Positions 23,301-34,136 of a stretch of 64,000 nt of DNA are shown here, piece by piece. A program made the position numbers and the translations under genes. The notes under the pieces were generated by a model. It saw only the letters and a list, made by a program, of their open reading frames with translations, made no database searches and was not told the origin of the DNA. This DNA is from Polytrichum commune (Eukaryota; Streptophyta; Polytrichopsida; Polytrichales; Polytrichaceae): contig OX485805.1 of the NCBI GenBank assembly GCA_950295325.1, forward strand, positions 34,833,501-34,897,500. Direction: 5' to 3'. Position 1 is the stretch's first letter. The number at the start of each line of letters is the position of its first letter.

Positions 23301-26300
23301 GCAGGCTGTGGAGGTTGGTAGGTGTCGGGAATAGAACGAGGGGACTCCAAAACCACATCGACATCTTCGACCTCCTCTTCGACATCCTGGGCCTCTTGGA
23401 TATCCTGATCCTCGTCAAGGGCATCCTGATCCTCTTCTTCGACATCCTGGTCCTCATCTTGGTGTTCTTCATCCTCCTGCTCCTCATCCTCCTGGTCCTC
23501 ATCGTCAGCCGGGTCTTGGTCATCGCGGTCTTCGTCATCGAAGTCAAGTTGCTTCGCTCGCAGCGGCGAAGCACCGAGATCGCAGGCAGTCGACATATGC
23601 TCTTCCAACGGAGTCAAACCGCCAGTGGCATCATCGTCCGAGTGCTGGGACGTGTGGGGGGATTCGCCATGGCTCTCGATGTCGGTATCCCGTTCACTTG
23701 GAGGCTCCACAGACTCATCATCTTCATCGTCAGGAAGATCTTCCACATCGGAGGGGTTTCGGTCAATGTCCATGGCCTCGATCGGTTCGCGATCTTCGAC
23801 ATCCTCCTGTGTAGCAACCATACAATGTCAACAACTATCTCATATAAAAGGGGAGTGAGAAAATGATGATTTTCATAAACACAAGTAATTCATTAGCAAT
23901 ACTTACCAAAAGCAAGGGTGGATCTGGGTTGAGGTCAGGGTGAATGTGGCCATCGTGGGCTTGATACTCATCTTCATCTTCGGCTTGTTCAGCAAAATCC
24001 TTCAGCTTAAGTACGCAAACACGTTGAATCAACGCGTCCAGAATATGCAAGAATGCCGAATCCATGTAGGAAAAGACGTTGTAATCGTGCATCTGGAAAA
24101 TCAATGAGGTTAGAAAAATGGAAGAGGGAAGAGGTGAAAGGGAACGAATTGAGATAGTTCAGATAGGTGGAACTCACCAACGCTGCAGCAACTGGTTTCA
24201 AGCCCCCAAATAGATTGAGAACCATGCCTCCGGCGGAGCCCATGTACTCCAAGAACTTAATATAGACCTCCATTCTGAGCTCCCCTCGATTCACTTCATA
24301 TGTCAACTCAGACCAATCCTTGGGTTTTACTTTGTATCGGCGCGAATCCGGGGCTAGCATTGGACATGCAATTACCTTCCACTTGGGAAATTTATCTGGG
24401 ACAATGAGGTGGTCGATGTAGAAGGCAGGGGTTTGCCTCTTTCCATCTATTTCTTTGGGGTCGGCTAATTCCTCTGCAGGACAAGGGAAATAGAACGACG
24501 GGACGATCACAAACGTATTGGGATGTCTGCGCATAAGCGACGACATGAATACGAGCGAGGCATCGTGGCTACGCAAGTCGGAGACAATCATCCAAGCTGG
24601 AACAGATTTCACCCCTGGTGTCCATTCCGGAGAGCACAAGTATTTAACCAAGGACTCCACAACTTCAGGAGGGATTGGTTTATCTACACATCCAGGGATG
24701 AACCTGAAGTCCAGAAACCCCGCGGCAATGATGTTTCCCTCAATCCACTCAACATCACTGGAATCTTGCTTGGGAATCACCAATCGTTTCTTAATGGCAT
24801 TATGCGACACCCACCGCGTGATCACTTGCCCTGTGCATTTGTTGAAATCTGTTTGGAGCCAGTCGCGAAGCAATCGGTCTAATGCCGGCTGTACCGGCAA
24901 GGACTTGTTGTTAGTTGCCATTTTCTTGTTCAGCCAATCTGAAGTCGCAACCTGGTAGAGCTTTACCCATTTCGGCTTTGTAATTCCATGCTCCCGTTTG
25001 AATTTTGTCCATACGTCGCGATCGAGGAACCCATGCCCCTCATCATCCTTCTTCCACACGCCAACTTTATTGGGATCCCGCCTATCCAACTCCTGCAGCA
25101 AGATATTCTTCCACTTGCGAAAATTGCACCATGACTTCAGTGTCACGACTTTGCTGTTCTTGCAAGTCCTGAGAGTGACACTACGAACGCCGTCCTCTCC
25201 CTTCCCTTCTAGAAGCCGTCTCGCTGCCAGGTGAAAGTCAGGCTTTGTGAGTCCTGACATGTTCTTGAACGTCTCCCTTGTAAGGGATTTAGTCACGAAA
25301 GGTTTCTCCTCGAAGGGTGTTCCTGCCTTGGACTTCTCGTGGCGAGCTCGCAATTTTTGCTGAGCCTCCACATGATCTTCCAGGTATGTGCGTCCTGGCT
25401 TGTCCGGGTTGATAAATAAACCCTTCTCGTGCGACACGAACACTTTCTTCCACAATCTTGATGTTTCCTCAGGGGCCATAATTAACGTGAGTTCCGCTTT
25501 AAGATCGTTATGCGTGATCCCTCTTGCGATTGCGGTGAATGATGCCTCCATACTGGTAGTGAAGTTCTGCACATCACGGATACAGGAGTGAGATTCATGA
25601 TGAACACAATGTGAAGGCTCACCACTTTCACTCGATCAAGTGAAAGTGGTGTGAGGCCATGGTCACCACTTGAGGTGACGGCTCACCACTTTCACTCGAT
25701 CGAGTGAAAGTGGTGTGAGGCCATGGTCACCACTTGAGGGAGCAGATGAATTAAGGGGAGCAGAGAGTAACATACCTTCCAAGCCAATGCTTTCTCAGGG
25801 TCCTGTGTGGCCTCAGAGGCGTTCGCACGTTGCTTTTCGGGCTTGTTCAACTTCACCCATACCCTGCGACAATACAGAATTTGTGTAGTCCATGTTGGTG
25901 TGAACTTGTTGAACGAGTTCGAATTGTTCAATGTATATGAAAGTCTGACGGTCATGCTGGGGTCCTCTGTCCACACAATTGTGCAGGGCCACACCTTCAA
26001 CTTTTCCTTGAGCTTAGGATCCGTATCTCTATAAGCAATTATTTCCGTAGATGCGGCTACAGTATGTTGCCCATTGATTATGGCGAATTGCATGTTCTTG
26101 ATGTCATCCCTTCTCGCCATGTCTCACCTTTCTTAAACTTCAGCATCAAACACAGATTGTGCTGAGACCATGCAGGTGGGGTTTGGATGAGGTAGTTCTT
26201 CATGAGGTTCACCCCACTTGGATCCAGCGGCCGCGTAACATGATAAGCTTTTGCGCCCTTCATTTGCTTGATGGGTACACGGAATATCGATTCTGCGCCG

Positions 26301-27190
26301 AATGGATAAATGTGCCCAAAAAGTTGCAAAAACTTCTTCCTATCCAGAGCAGCTTCCTCAAGGCTGGGTTGTTGACCTTGCGATATAATTCGACCCTTCT
26401 CCGCTTGAGTCAAGACCAGTGGGGTGTCCTCATGCATAACATCGTCTTGCTTCATTTTCTTTTGCTTTGGTTTCTTCTCGGGTGACAATGCCCTCTTTCC
26501 TTTCTTTTTCCTTCCACTCCCGGCATCTCCAACATCCCTCTCCGTGTTCTGAGAATCTGGTGCAACGTGGGGCTCCACCTCGTGAGGCTTCTCTCTCTCC
26601 GTCTCCTTTGATGCAGTTCGCTCTTCAGTTTGTTTCCCCTTCTTTGCCTTCGATTTTTGTCCAATAGAGCTGCCACCTTCGTCGGCCTTGGACTTCAATA
26701 TACCCTTGGCTTGCTTCTTCTTTTGCTGCCTTGATTCTTCACGTGTAGCTGCATCTCTACTGTTGATGTCTTCCAATGTCTCCAACACAAAGTTTATGGC
26801 TCTTTTGGTTATTCCAGATGACATCACCTTCTCTATCTCTTCCTTCTCCTTTGAAGGGAGTGAGGCTACGGACTCATAAAATGGCACCAAGAGAAATGTA
26901 TGCTTCTTGCAATCTATAGATAAAATTCTCTCTTCCACCCCCTCCATAACCGAAACCTCTAGCCTATCCCTCGCTCCCACATGAGCGATGGTAATTGGAT
27001 TTCCAGGGTTCGGAATCCAACTATTGTTTACCTTGTACGTGAATATAAGGTCGTACCCTGAAGATTGGTTTTTCTTGTTAATAGCCAGTGACCACTTCTG
27101 CAAATGGGAGTCCCTAATTACCCATTGAGGACCATTTGGCCCTGCTTGTCTGGATCCAACTAGATCTGTCCATAAAACAACTTTGTCCAT
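19538..27190 (-). CDS. multi-exon gene: ParB/Srx-like + MTase-like + acidic linker + FCP1-like HAD
   Basis: On the minus strand I can chain exons at 27195-about 26085, 26120-25776, 25566-24178, 24092-23907, 23806-22745, 22416-21751, 21597-21370, 21209-20421, 20337-20143 and 19957-19538. Introns have GT/AG ends and every junction I could resolve is phase 0, so long frames join cleanly. Two joins are uncertain: an apparent frame change near 26100, and the end of the HAD exon, which reads into TAG at 20421 unless a weak donor is used. The modules are described separately. The first ATG I can defend is at 27190, but more 5' exons are likely. The gene lies wholly inside the giant transposon and faces its left end. 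Confidence 0.65.
20421..21597 (-). CDS. FCP1/NIF-like HAD phosphatase domain exons
   Basis: Exon 21597-21370 and exon 21209-20421 encode a domain with the order of HAD motifs seen in FCP1/NLI-interacting phosphatases: FILVFDLNGIF (motif I), VCIWSSMKK (motif II), a lysine-bearing KPESVLFFKSLNKTFWW segment (motif III) and NTVLVDDNPYKGA (motif IV). FCP1-type enzymes remove phosphate from serines of the RNA polymerase II tail and related substrates. Motif I reads DLNG where active enzymes have DxDxT/V. The nucleophile Asp is kept but the general-acid Asp is Asn, so activity is doubtful and a binding role is possible. It is an unusual domain for a DNA transposon. Confidence 0.72.
21752..23806 (-). 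CDS. acidic, Ser/Pro-rich linker exons
   Basis: Exons 23806-22745 and 22416-21751 encode about 576 low-complexity residues. The first part is strongly acidic (long runs of Asp/Glu with Gln), then comes a duplicated RPSTAEVGPSGAMD/RPSTADVGPSGAMD segment, an Arg/Ser basic patch (KSSRSRSRSSTKDRHKRRHG) that could be a nuclear localisation signal, and Pro/Val-rich sequence. The second exon is rich in EPSSSAG-type repeats. The linker is probably disordered, joining the N-terminal domains to the HAD domain. The acidic region on one strand explains several long shadow frames on the other. Confidence 0.6.
23907..25566 (-). CDS. degenerate DNA-methyltransferase-like domain exons
   Basis: Exon 25566-24178 and exon 24092-23907 are open throughout (463 and 62 codons) and join in phase 0 across a GTGAGT donor. 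Near the join the protein reads RMEVYIKFLEYMG, then GGMVLNLFGGLKPVAAALMH, then YNVFSYMDSAFLHILDALI before QRV. This resembles the end of beta-class DNA methyltransferases, where a lysine/arginine-Pro/Met-Glu helix precedes the SAM-binding VLDLFGGSG motif and a MELD-type acidic residue follows. The expected catalytic DPPY-type motif upstream is absent; the best positional match is IVSDLRSHDA. It may be a non-catalytic relative. This is motif reading only. Confidence 0.45.
25567..25775 (-). repeat. intron with two 66-bp units each holding a 30-bp palindrome
   Basis: Two tandem units carry ACCACTTTCACTCGA followed by its reverse complement. The copy at 25685-25714 is perfect over 30 bp; the copy at about 25621-25650 has one mismatch (CAAG for CGAG). 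They lie inside an intron (donor GTATGT at 25775, acceptor TGCAG at 25567) and belong to the palindrome family at 27253-27614 and 39161-39893. Confidence 0.85.
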
Positions 27191-27195
27191 TCTTC
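25777..27195 (-). CDS. ParB/Srx-like N-terminal domain with charged linker
   Basis: The first well-supported exon (27195 to about 26085) encodes an N-terminal region, a long Lys/Glu-rich linker with basic patches (KKKGKRALSPEKKPKQKKMK), and then FRVPIKQMKGAKAYHVTRPL with LDPSGVNLMKNYLIQTPP. The next open frame (26120-25776) continues with QFAIINGQHTVAASTEIIAY. A VP.xxI...R.LD..V..L helix-strand start and a NGQH/DGQHR-type loop followed by an A-rich helix are the signs of the ParB/sulfiredoxin fold. The two parts are in different frames with no room for an intron (31 nt at most), so a one-base frameshift or a second start at ATG 26118-26120 must be assumed. ParB-like domains N-terminal to DNA methyltransferases are known in bacteria and phages. 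Confidence 0.5.
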
Positions 27196-27204
27196 CTGCA
27201 AAGT

Positions 27205-27772
27205 CCCCCAATAAGTTAGGAAACCACATAACTCCACAATCCATCCAGCCAGCACTTTCACTCGATCGAGTGAAAGTGGGGCTTGGCCATCAAGCAAGCC
27301 AGCCAGCCATCTACTGGCCACTTTCACTCGATCGAGTGAAAGTGGGGCTTGGCCATCAAGCAAGCCAGACAGCCATCTCTAGCCAGCACTTTCACTCGAT
27401 CGAGTGAAAGTGGGGCTTGGCCATCAAGCAAGCCAGCCAGCCATCTACTGGCCACTTTCACTCGATCGAGTGAAAGTGGGGCTTGGCCATCAAGCAAGCC
27501 AGACAGCCATCTCCAGCCAGCACTTTCACTCGATCGAGTGAAAGTGGGGCTTGGCCATCAAGCAAGCCAGACAGCCATCTCCAGCCAGCACTTTCACTCG
27601 ATCGAGTGAAAGTGTGGCTTGTCTTGAAACCATGTTGGTTGTCCGTACAGTTCCAGGTGTGAACACGGATATTTCCAGCCTCAATGTAAAGAAACACTTC
27701 GACCATAAGCAATGCATGTAAGATTATGAATGTTTGGTATATTTCTTGACATTTAATGCAAGCTATGAAATT
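27205..27772 (-). repeat. intron-borne palindrome array, six units of 66-68 bp
   Basis: The 26-bp perfect palindrome CACTTTCACTCGA + complement occurs at 27253, 27319, 27387, 27453, 27521 and 27589. The intervening 40-42 bp are nearly identical (GGGCTTGGCCATCAAGCAAG, then GCCAGCCAGCCATCT-like sequence), and two unit types alternate. The array lies between a GTAATT donor at 27774 and a TTTGCAG acceptor at 27196. Frames read through it in both directions are artefacts. Confidence 0.92.
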
Positions 27773-27774
27773 AC

Positions 27775-28113
27775 CTGATTTGTGTGAACAATCTGGTTGT
27801 GGATTTGCAACTCAGGCTCCAATTGCACGAACTCCGCGTTGGTGTCTACTGTTAGATAGTTATAATCAACAATTAGAGCACTGCTGGATAATTTACATGT
27901 GATTTGTGAGGTGTCTACATAAATGAAGATGGATGCAATTTCATATTCGGGGAAGGGTTTGGCCAATCTGAATATCTTGTGCCTCTGGATTTAGGGGCCT
28001 GGAGTGAAAAAAACGAACCGGATTGTTTATGGATCAGGTTGGAAAGACCTCAAAAAGTGAACAACGTGCTTATTCTGAAAATTCAATATGCCGAGATCCT
28101 TGAGAATAAGTTT
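27775..28113 (-). other. possible upstream exon(s) of the ParB/HAD gene
   Basis: Frame 27984-27775 on the minus strand encodes protein-like sequence (EYEIASIFIYVDTSQITCKL) and ends at a good GTAATT donor. A shorter open stretch lies at about 28113-28024. The 27984-27775 frame does not join the 27195 exon in the right phase, so either a small exon is missing or one of the splice choices is wrong. Another donor (GTATGT) near 28406 follows an open frame that begins about 28520. Confidence 0.3.
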
Positions 28114-28636
28114 AGGATGCTGTGTGTGAAGATTGCAGGTGCATAACAAACAATGAATGTAGAACACAAAAGTTGAGTAGGTTCGAGGCTCCAGGCGCAT
28201 TCAGTGATGAATAGACATCACTGAATAGTTGAGCAATTGCGTTGAATGAATAGACATCAATGAATAGTTGATCAATGAATAGTTGAGCATGTCCATAGAA
28301 ATTTGACTAATATATTTGAACAAACAAATAGAGAATGACAAACATCAAGCAAAATGCATACACACTGAAATGAATAAAAACAGCATGCTCTTTGTGAACA
28401 TACCAGGTGGCTCCCAGGTGAGGAGGGCAGTTTAGGAAGATTGAGAATGTTGAGGGACCAGCGAAAAGGGAGATGATGCAGAAAGTTTGTGGAAAAGGGA
28501 AGATTCAGATTCTTGGGCAATGTGCATACTAGAGGCAGAGCTCAACCAGATCTTAGTAAAGCCAGTTGCATACTAGAGGAGGAGATCAACCACATTTGAG
28601 TGAAGCAAGGTGCATGCCAGAATTGAGTGAAGCAAT

Positions 28637-28835
28637 GTGCATACTAGAGCAAGAGATAAACCAGATTTGAAGCTATCAATGTGCATACTAGAGCAAGAGA
28701 TAAACCAAGTTTGAAGCTATCAATATGCAGACTAGAGCAAGAGATAAACCAAGTTTGAAACTATCAATGTGCATACTAGAGCAAGAGATAAACCAAGTTT
28801 GAAACTATCAATGTGCATACTAGAGCAAGAGATGA
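28637..28835. repeat. tandem repeat, 44-bp period, about 4.5 copies
   Basis: Units start GTGCATACTAGAGCAAGAGA at 28637, 28681, 28725 (variant), 28769 and 28813. More degenerate units with GCATACTAGAG precede them from about 28520. Confidence 0.85.
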
Positions 28836-29235
28836 AGAAGCAAGGTGCATAGACAAAGCCAGTAGCAGAATGTTGGGGAGCCAGGGGCGAGGAGGGAGGA
28901 GAAAGGAGGAGAAAACAATCTGAAAGGCATGAGCGGGGGAGGTCATTCTGGACACTGCTTGGGAACGGCCACGTCCCTTCGCGATCTCCCGATGGTCAGG
29001 ATTCCGCCGTCAAAGATGGACGGTCCAGATCCGAGACACCTTCCCATGAAGTAGGTACTTGTGAGTAGGTTAGGGTGGTGTAGTCTCACCCGTTCTCATT
29101 AAGGAGGGTGTGGGTTAATAGGTAGAGTACTTCCTACTAATTGTAGAGGGTACTGATTGCAGTGTATGTTGTTAGTTGGTGATTTATGATTCCATTACCA
29201 TACCAAATGGTCTTTCATCCAAATTTCATAATTCC

Positions 29236-29597
29236 AAGACACTGGTTCTTCAATTTAGGCGATTTAAAAGAGATTGGACTATGTATTGAAACATTGATAA
29301 CTACTCTACTCAAAAAAGTTACCACAATTGAAAGGACCTATATACGCAGCTCAAAAATCGACGAACATACACTTTCGATAACCATATATATACGTTATAT
29401 ATATTACACATTTATAGTATATATAACTTGCCGTTATATAACTTGCAAGTTTTATAGACTTATAACGTATATATACTATAATAATAACTGATATATATGA
29501 GACCTATATGTATAAGGCAAGTTATATATACATATATATAATAATATAATAATATACTTATATACTTATATATAATAAATTGAAGAACCAGTGTCTT
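29236..29597. repeat. 22-bp perfect inverted repeat bracketing AT microsatellite
   Basis: AAGACACTGGTTCTTCAATT (plus TA) at 29236-29257 is repeated in reverse complement at 29576-29597. The sequence between is mostly TA-rich repeat after about 29385. The unit looks like a small foldback element, or half of one filled by microsatellite growth. Confidence 0.75.
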
Positions 29598-29830
29598 ACA
29601 TACATATATGTATATAATAATATATGTATGTAATATATATATAATATATGTATGTATATATAATAATATACAATTATACTTAATATACTTCAGATACTTC
29701 AGATACTTATAATTATACTTATAATTATACTTAATATACTTCATAATATACTTATAATTATACTTAATATACTTCATAATATACTTATAATTATACTTAA
29801 TATACTTAATATACTTAGAAATTTTATTAA
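29385..29830. repeat. TATA/TATACTTA-type microsatellite tract
   Basis: Dense TA, TATATG and TTATACTTAATATACTTCATAA-type repeats. Open frames here (for example 29460-29882, minus) are Tyr/Ile/Lys low-complexity artefacts. Confidence 0.9.
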
Positions 29831-29844
29831 TTATACTAAAATAA

Positions 29845-30004
29845 ATTAAAAAATCCACATTAGGACATTGAGAGTAGCACATTCAATTTAAATTGGGATA
29901 CTTTGGATGACAATCATGCGTTTTAGTATGTAAGGGGAAGATATTATTAATATTTTGGAATGCAAAAGGAAGATATATATGCAGCTCATAAATTATACAT
30001 ATAC

Positions 30005-30035
<31 letters not shown>

Positions 30036-30440
30036 CATGTATGTATATGTATATTTTTATGACTCAGAGTGGATTACGTGCTTAAAAGTTTTTAATGATA
30101 CTAGTTTGCATAGTCAAATGCGATTGAATTACTCAATCTATCTATGTGCACTAGAACTACACCGTTTATGATGTTAAATTAGTGTCAAGTGCACAATTTA
30201 CGAAGGGCCTAAACTAGATGCCTAGGGGTCTCAAAGTGTCAAGTCTACTAATTGCCCAATGGCATATGATACAATTCATCAACATAAGTAACATCTTTAA
30301 GCAAAAAAATTAAATAAAAAATCCACATTATGACATTCAGAGTAGCACATTCCAATACTCTAGATGACAATCTTGCGTTTTAGTGTGTTCAATTTAGATT
30401 ATATTAAAAATTTAGAATGCAAAAGGAAGATATTCTCAAA
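29845..30440 (+). repeat. direct repeat pair of about 85-120 bp
   Basis: The stretch AAAAAATCCACATTAGGACA... to ...GCGTTTTAGTATGT at about 29847-29930 recurs at about 30313-30390 with small changes. A TTAGAATGCAAAAGGAAGAT-type block accompanies both copies. A CATA microsatellite (30001-30055) lies between. Confidence 0.75.
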
Positions 30441-33400
30441 AGGCATACTAATGGCAAGTGTCATACTAGGCATACAGTCTAATGAACTTGTAGACCATTG
30501 TGTAACATAGGCATGCACCTCGTGACATTGTATGTGACACTACATTCCACACTAGATTGTGTAGTGGTCGGTTCTCTCTATTGATTGCTCTTCAGACGCT
30601 TAATAAACATTTATAGGATTTCATTTCAAATAGTGACATTACATAAACCAATTCAAAAATGGATGTTGCATAAAATTAGACATGATAGTTAGGTGCTTTG
30701 TTCAAGTACTGTAACTTTTGATGAAAGTTTACCGTTGCCACCTGGTCCAATTAATAATAATGATCCCACATAAGCTAGGCATACCCAAAACTAGGCCAAG
30801 GATGCATCAGGGTTCGGGAGACTTTGGAGCTCAACCAGCTCAAATCCGCCCCTTCACAACTTCTACCGGTTTCTTCAGGATTTGACCGGTTGCAAACTTG
30901 TTGCCATTGATTTGGACCGGCGGTGAACCCATCTTTTTTTTCAAGTGCCGGTTAATTTCTTCTTCATTGTAATGACGACCAGCCAAGAACTTGGGTATTG
31001 ATAAGTAAGCCATGCCTCCAATGTAGCAAAATTATGAATAGCAATAAAGAAGCAAAAGCTTCGCTTATTCGCCATTCACCAAATCGCTACAAGCCTACAA
31101 TGCACAAATAACCTAAACCCTAGAACCAGATGATATTGTGTAGATGAATCAAACCGGATGAAATTTGCCTATTTCACAATTCATCCGGGTAAGAATCCTC
31201 CTCCTGAAAATGGTTGCCGGTTGAAATCCGTTGTGTTTTCAAAAGCACCGGTTTACACTAAATGCCGGTTGGACCCGGAGATTGGGATGCATGCCATTCA
31301 AGCAAGTTGAAGGTGAATTTCAAACGATTCAAAAACCCTTGTAGAGTCTTAAATGCCCCCATATGATCAACGCAATTTCTAATGACAGATGGGTGCTCGA
31401 AGATTGGTGCCATTGGAACATGTTTCGGTTCCTTCTCTTAAAAATAACACTTCTATTGAATAACTAAGTGCAGATCTACAAATAAACACCAATTTGAAAA
31501 TCACATATTATATGTACTAGGCAAGATTGGACCAAGTGCCCCAAACTTAAGTGTCACTTCCTATTTGGATTATACGAGGCTATATGTAGTGTCCAATAAT
31601 TCTTTATGCAATAATTCTTTCCGTCCAATGTTCAAGTTTTGAAGTAAGCACACCTAGTTCAATTGCTCAACTTCAATAGACACCTATATTTGATAGGGTA
31701 TGTAGTCAAGTACGGATAAGTTGTTTGAAAAAGGGATTGAACTACATGCTTCATTTTTTCCAGAAGGTTCTAGGCCCTTTAATCAACATGCGGGGGTGGG
31801 GACAGTAATTCGATCATTTCAGAAGGAAAAAATATCTTCACTTTTGCATTGTATTAGATACATGTACAAGCTTCAAATATAATGAGGAAAACAATGATGG
31901 GCATGATATGGATTTGCTAATAATCTTGCACTAATTGCGTATTGTAAGTACGACAGTATGTAGGGAGTAGAAGATAGTTAACATTTAGAGAGGCATGACA
32001 GTTATAGGTGTAACATTTATATCGTGACCGGTGGCCTGTAGTGGGTTCTGAATATATATCTATATTTCCCCTAATTTTAAGTTACGGAGCCCATTATAAC
32101 CAACATATATCTTCACCATGACCGACAACAACTACTTCGACCCTAAACCCTCCACTCCATAAGGTCCTCACGTCTATAATATACAAATATCGACTTCTCA
32201 CGTTTACAATATCAATCTATCGACTTCTAGGGTTTGCCATGCGCGTTCATGCATCGGTCTACTTATCGGTGATGGGTGCGTTAATATCGGTTATGGGTGT
32301 CTATTGCCTCAAGCCTGCACGACGGTGTAAGGATGTTGAGTGTTCGTAGTACTACACATAAGTTAAGGGCTCTTAATTGCAAGGTGTTACACTGTTGGTT
32401 ATAACATATCAGTTGGTATGTATTTAATTTGTGGTATTGATTATAACATATTATGGTGAAAGTGGGTGTCGCAAGGGTTAGCCCTCCATCCCATATTAAT
32501 ATTGTGCACTTTCATAAGGCTACTAGTAGGCAAATTGAATCCGCTGGCAAGTCTTTCAGACCGTCTAGTTGTGCATGATCGTCGTCCTATTAATGGTTAG
32601 TGGTCTATAGACTGTGGTGCATATATGTCCCAACCCACTCTAGGTACACTAAATATGATATTTAGTGTTAGATACACAAAATACGAACGCATACACTAAA
32701 TATTAGTAACCCTAGATGAAAGTAAGTAACATTAATTGTGAACTATATGAATTAATCCACATATTGCACACTATAAAATTAATGTTAAACATGTTAACTG
32801 TTTACAAAATGGTACTCCCTTCTTTGTAAATTTGACTCTATAAATGTTAACGAATGAAATACAACCATAATATTCCATCCTATGGTGACATACAATCTAG
32901 TTTTGGTACCATTAGAAGGTACATGGCTACACGTTTATGTGATGTGTCCAAGTATGTGGGTTTGTTCTTGGTGCAGATTGAGAAATATTTGGAAGTTGTG
33001 GAATCAATGCAAATGAATCTCACCAAAGGACCATTGATTCATACTTCACCCGTGATTTGTAAACTTGTGTTTCAATATAATTATAGTTTTGATTGGGGAT
33101 TGTAATTTTATGAACGGTATTCACCCACAAGGACTCTTAACAATTGCGTCTATTTACAAATGTGGAATTTTGTATATTGCTCAAAAAAATAATTTTATAA
33201 CTGTGTTATGTCAATGTTATGTTATGTTAACATGTCATGTTATGTCAATATGACATTCAGATAAATTGGAGCACACCCTGTGGCCCTATTACTTATATCT
33301 CGCGCAACCAAGTGTGTCAAGTCAAGAAAGTTGCATCAAAATGTTGTACACACATACTTACTAGGCTAAGCAGGCTAACAAGGAATGATCATAATATAGT

Positions 33401-34070
33401 TGCATTTGACACTCTTCAAACTTTGACCATTTTTATTGAGAGCTATCAGTTTTTAACATCATCATGGTATCTACTAGGGTCATGCATAACATTCATTTGC
33501 AGATTTTGTCACTTGAAACCCTTTATTGAGTTGGATGAAGCGTGGCATTCAACAATTTGAATGCACTTTCTAAATTTGTAATTGCAAGACTTCATCCATA
33601 TATTAATATGCTTTGACAAGTTTACTCCACAAGTTTACTAGTAGGGTTTAGGGTACCCTAAACTTGAATCAGCATTGTTTACTACCCCAAACAATACATT
33701 GTGCTCTATTAAACACTCCAAACAATGGGTGCTCATGTGGATCATTAGCCCTAAGCCGATGTGGCATCACAATTTAACTTCTAATGAATGACATCGCTGG
33801 GTAAACGCCATTCATCGCTCAATATCACAATACTTGATGAGTAACATAATTCCCTACATGCATAATACTACCTTAAGGGTTGCCCCACACTTTTACGGTG
33901 ACCATATAAACAAGACTTAAATCACAAAGATTGCATACAAACAAACTTCTCATCCATCAACATAAGGAACACTTGGCTCACATGATAGGATTGTGGCCAC
34001 AGACCTGATCATGATATCAATCAAAGTATTCAAAGCCAGTATGGAGTTCACTAAAGTACCTTAACCAAAA

Positions 34071-34136
34071 AACCCTAAACCCTAAACCCAAACACAGACC
34101 CAAACCCAGACCCTAAACCCTAAACCCTAAACCCTA
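34071..34136 (-). repeat. interstitial plant telomere-type repeats (CCCTAAA)
   Basis: A run of CCCTAAA units, some mutated to CCCAAA or CAGACCC. A shorter TTTAGGG block lies at about 35745-35767. These are the plant telomere motif in an internal position, here inside the giant transposon. Confidence 0.85.

Noticed and set aside
23062-23866. Long frames on both strands opposite the acidic linker
   Set aside because: Shadows of the Asp/Glu-rich exon: Met/Arg/Thr-rich on one frame and Ile/Leu-rich on the other strand.
27253-27614. Regular 66-68 bp spaced palindromes, superficially like a CRISPR array
   Set aside because: The intervening sequences are nearly identical rather than unique spacers, and the surroundings are a spliced eukaryotic gene.
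27160-27717. Several frames in both directions
   Set aside because: They read through the six-unit palindrome array inside an intron.
32854-33560. Overlapping plus-strand frames of 60-107 codons
   Set aside because: No family resemblance, and the AT-rich context is consistent with chance.
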